Shown piece after piece: positions 5,307-6,875 of a stretch of DNA of 6,875 nucleotides. The position numbers and the translations under genes were made by a program. The DNA comes from Bacteroidota bacterium (GTDB taxonomy: Bacteria > Bacteroidota > Bacteroidia > M30B66), in contig JAGQVC010000090.1 in NCBI GenBank assembly GCA_020438185.1, positions 1 through 6,875 of the forward strand, read 5' to 3'. The notes below the pieces were generated by a model. That model was not told the DNA's origin, ran no database searches, and saw nothing but the letters and a program-made list of their open reading frames with translations. Positions within the stretch are counted from its first letter, which is position 1. Every line of letters begins with the position of its first letter.

Positions 5307-6875
5307 TTAAAATGCTTTCGGCACTTTCGCGGTCTGAATTTGACCGTTAAAAATTAATTGTACGGTATATACTCCTTGTGCAAGATCGGTATGAGCTTGA
5401 GCACTGAACGAGTTAACACCTGCTGTGGCATTAATTTTTTGTTGAGCAACCAGACGGCCATTCAGGTCAAAACACATTAATTCAACAATACCTCCTGCTT
5501 CGGTTGTAAATGAACCGGTTAGGCTGTTTCCTGAAGGGAATCCTGCATGCACAAGTGTAAAGCTGCTACCTGCATTTATTTGCACGGGAATAATTTCAGA
5601 ATCGCTAAAAGCTCCGTTAAAATCAACCTGATGCAATTTGTAATAAATTATCTCTGCACCCAGGTGCATGGCATCCGGATCAGGTAATTCGTAATTGATT
5701 ACGTGGTTTGAATTCCCGGCACCGGTAACACGTCCGATTGGAACAAAATTCTCTGCATCTACTGAACGATAAACTTCAAAATAATCATTATTTATTTCCG
5801 AAACTGTTGTCCAGTTAAGTAACACGTCATGTTCTCTTGCAGTTGCACCAAATTCGAGTAATTCAACCGGTAATGCTGCCTGGTTAAGTACACCGAATGT
5901 GAAGGGACCACTTAATGGTGTCGCATCACTTTCTACGGTACCGGTTTCTTCGGTTCCCTGAGCATTTGATTCGGCCGGACCTGCAGATGCAAAGCTCTCA
6001 ACAGAAGCATTCCAGGATGCTATGCGAAGCTTCATCAGGATATTTTCTTCGGGCGTTAGCCCCGATTCTGCCCCCCAGGTTAGCTGCACCAAACCATCGG
6101 GAGCCACCGGATTATCCGAATTAATCATCCAGTATTCCTCATTCTTAACTTCCATACCATCCGAATTGCTCAAACTGTAAGAACTACCCGGTCCGTTAGC
6201 AAAATATTCTGCTGTAATACCTTCGGCCGTTCCGGCCAGATTAGTAATTGTTAGAGGACGGAATCTTCCGCTTCTCCCCAAAGGATAAACAAAGCTTGAG
6301 CTACCACCTGAAATACTTTTCTTTAATGGGCCGTCGATGTAGTTTGTGTTGGATCCAAAACCTGATAACACTGCATTTTCTGAGAGTGAAAGCAGAGCTG
6401 ACTCTGAGGTGAACAAAATACCATCATTCATCACTAAAGTATCCAATACGGTAAGTGGAGTTCCCAATCGGATATTTCCGCTTGAGTTCCTGTTCAATTT
6501 AAGTGATTTTACAACATTGGCACCCGGCTTAAAACGCAGCAAACCAATTGCAGAACTTTCACCAAACACGCGAAGTCTTGAAGCTGCATCACTAACAATG
6601 TACCCTTGCGATAAAGAATCAATAACTCCATACAAATCAAGGTGCCTGGAGTTGGTAACCAGTTCTGCGCCCGAAACCATATACAGTCGTCCGTTTTGAC
6701 GAACCTGAAACTGACGTGGACTAACCCCGGAAAGAATAGCCGAACCGGCATTTCGCACCGTTAATCCGCCGAAGGCGACATTAGCCGCCGAACCGCCAAC
6801 AGTAACTGTATCGTGAACGCTATTATAGGAAGCAATAAAATCTCTCAAACCCGGATTCGAGCTTAATAAATTAAC
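5307..6875 (-). CDS. Secreted T9SS cargo protein, beta-rich, with C-terminal sorting domain (N-terminus outside window)
   Basis: The frame stays open to the right edge, so 522 residues of a larger protein are visible; signal peptide and start lie outside. A TTG at 6848 is an internal codon, since the frame continues upstream of it. Numbering from the edge, residues 1-330 are beta-rich, Ser/Gly/Asn-rich sequence of the kind found in large Bacteroidota surface proteins, including YIDGPLKKSISGGSSSFVYP (179-198) and PLGRSGRFRPLTI (198-210). Residues 335-433 form a probable fibronectin-like domain (LPVELLEF, LNWTTVSEINNDYFEVYRS, GRVTGAGNSN, YYKLHQVDFNG). Residues 436-522 match a type A T9SS sorting domain (FDLNGRLV 469-476, GVYTVQL 501-507, ending in AKVPKAF). 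The mature protein would be exported by Sec, then moved across the outer membrane by T9SS and released or anchored. No catalytic motif is visible; adhesion or structure is the best guess. It converges on the polysaccharide operon and is clearly GC-richer. Confidence 0.9.
   Translation of the reverse strand, partial: VNLLSSNPGLRDFIASYNSVHDTVTVGGSAANVAFGGLTVRNAGSAILSGVSPRQFQVRQNGRLYMVSGAELVTNSRHLDLYGVIDSLSQGYIVSDAASRLRVFGESSAIGLLRFKPGANVVKSLKLNRNSSGNIRLGTPLTVLDTLVMNDGILFTSESALLSLSENAVLSGFGSNTNYIDGPLKKSISGGSSSFVYPLGRSGRFRPLTITNLAGTAEGITAEYFANGPGSSYSLSNSDGMEVKNEEYWMINSDNPVAPDGLVQLTWGAESGLTPEENILMKLRIASWNASVESFASAGPAESNAQGTEETGTVESDATPLSGPFTFGVLNQAALPVELLEFGATAREHDVLLNWTTVSEINNDYFEVYRSVDAENFVPIGRVTGAGNSNHVINYELPDPDAMHLGAEIIYYKLHQVDFNGAFSDSEIIPVQINAGSSFTLVHAGFPSGNSLTGSFTTEAGGIVELMCFDLNGRLVAQQKINATAGVNSFSAQAHTDLAQGVYTVQLIFNGQIQTAKVPKAF
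5310..5570 (-). other. Type A T9SS C-terminal sorting domain (within the secreted protein)
   Basis: The last roughly 87 residues carry the spaced pattern of type A sorting domains. A beta strand and a proline/glycine turn (LVHAGFPSGNS) come first, then VELMCFDLNGRLVAQQ, a glycine-asparagine step (AGVNSF), L..GVYTVQL, and a final basic strand TAKVPKAF. The family role is recognition by the T9SS translocon, usually with cleavage and sometimes attachment to anionic lipopolysaccharide. The typical N-P of the first turn is replaced by FPSGN, a mild deviation. Confidence 0.85.

Noticed and set aside
5916..5981. Acidic Ser/Glu/Thr stretch of the T9SS protein (residues about 299-320) as an unusual insertion
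   Set aside because: Comparable low-complexity linkers precede the fibronectin-like domain in many Bacteroidota secreted proteins; nothing distinctive was seen.
6346..6699. Open frame of 117 codons on the plus strand opposite the T9SS gene
   Set aside because: It lies wholly antisense to a well-supported coding region, has no recognisable motif, and its composition follows from the opposite strand.
6509..6848. TTG at 6848 as the start of the minus-strand protein, and an alternative frame at 6509-6751
   Set aside because: The main frame continues to the edge without a stop and no signal peptide follows the TTG; the other frame is a same-strand shadow.
1..6875. tRNA, rRNA, riboswitch, CRISPR array, insertion sequence or attachment site
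   Set aside because: The window is almost entirely coding; I saw no cloverleaf, spaced direct repeats, transposase motifs or flanking inverted repeats, and the only intergenic gap is 43 bases.

Overview
The window looks like part of a Bacteroidota (or closely related, T9SS-bearing) chromosome. Evidence for this is the type IX secretion C-terminal sorting domain on the minus-strand protein, the typical Bacteroidota 'LPVELL...WTT.SEINNDYFEV' domain before it, an AT-rich genome, A-rich translation starts without clear Shine-Dalgarno sequences, and tight gene overlaps. The order or genus cannot be fixed from this sequence.

Layout. Positions 2-5263 (+ strand) hold five consecutive genes of a surface-polysaccharide biosynthesis operon that starts upstream of the window. 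In order they are the C-terminal half of a GT4 glycosyltransferase (2-475), a polytopic O-antigen polymerase/ligase (Wzy_C-type) protein (462-1772), a GT4-like glycosyltransferase with a cysteine cluster (1762-2793), a WbuB-like GT4 glycosyltransferase (2790-4025), and a second Wzy_C-type polytopic protein (4022-5263). All four junctions overlap, two of them by exactly 4 bases (ATGA and TTGA), so the genes are almost certainly co-transcribed and translationally coupled. A 9-bp-stem hairpin at 5256-5282 overlaps the stop codon of the last gene and separates the operon from a convergent gene. That gene (5307-6875, - strand, N-terminus outside the window) encodes a secreted, beta-rich T9SS cargo protein.

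How it fits together. The glycosyltransferases would build an oligosaccharide on undecaprenyl diphosphate at the cytoplasmic face of the inner membrane. One polytopic protein would polymerise the flipped repeat units in the periplasm (Wzy role) and the other could be a ligase (WaaL role) or a second polymerase; sequence alone does not decide. No flippase (Wzx), initiating transferase, chain-length regulator or sugar-nucleotide gene lies in this window. The minus-strand protein is a separate transcription unit of higher GC content.

No RNA gene, mobile element, CRISPR array or long intergenic region is present; the only gap is 43 bases (5264-5306). I found no convincing evidence of a wholly new system. 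The more interesting points are the pair of Wzy-type proteins in one operon, the cysteine cluster and short N-terminus of the third gene, and the terminator built into a stop codon.
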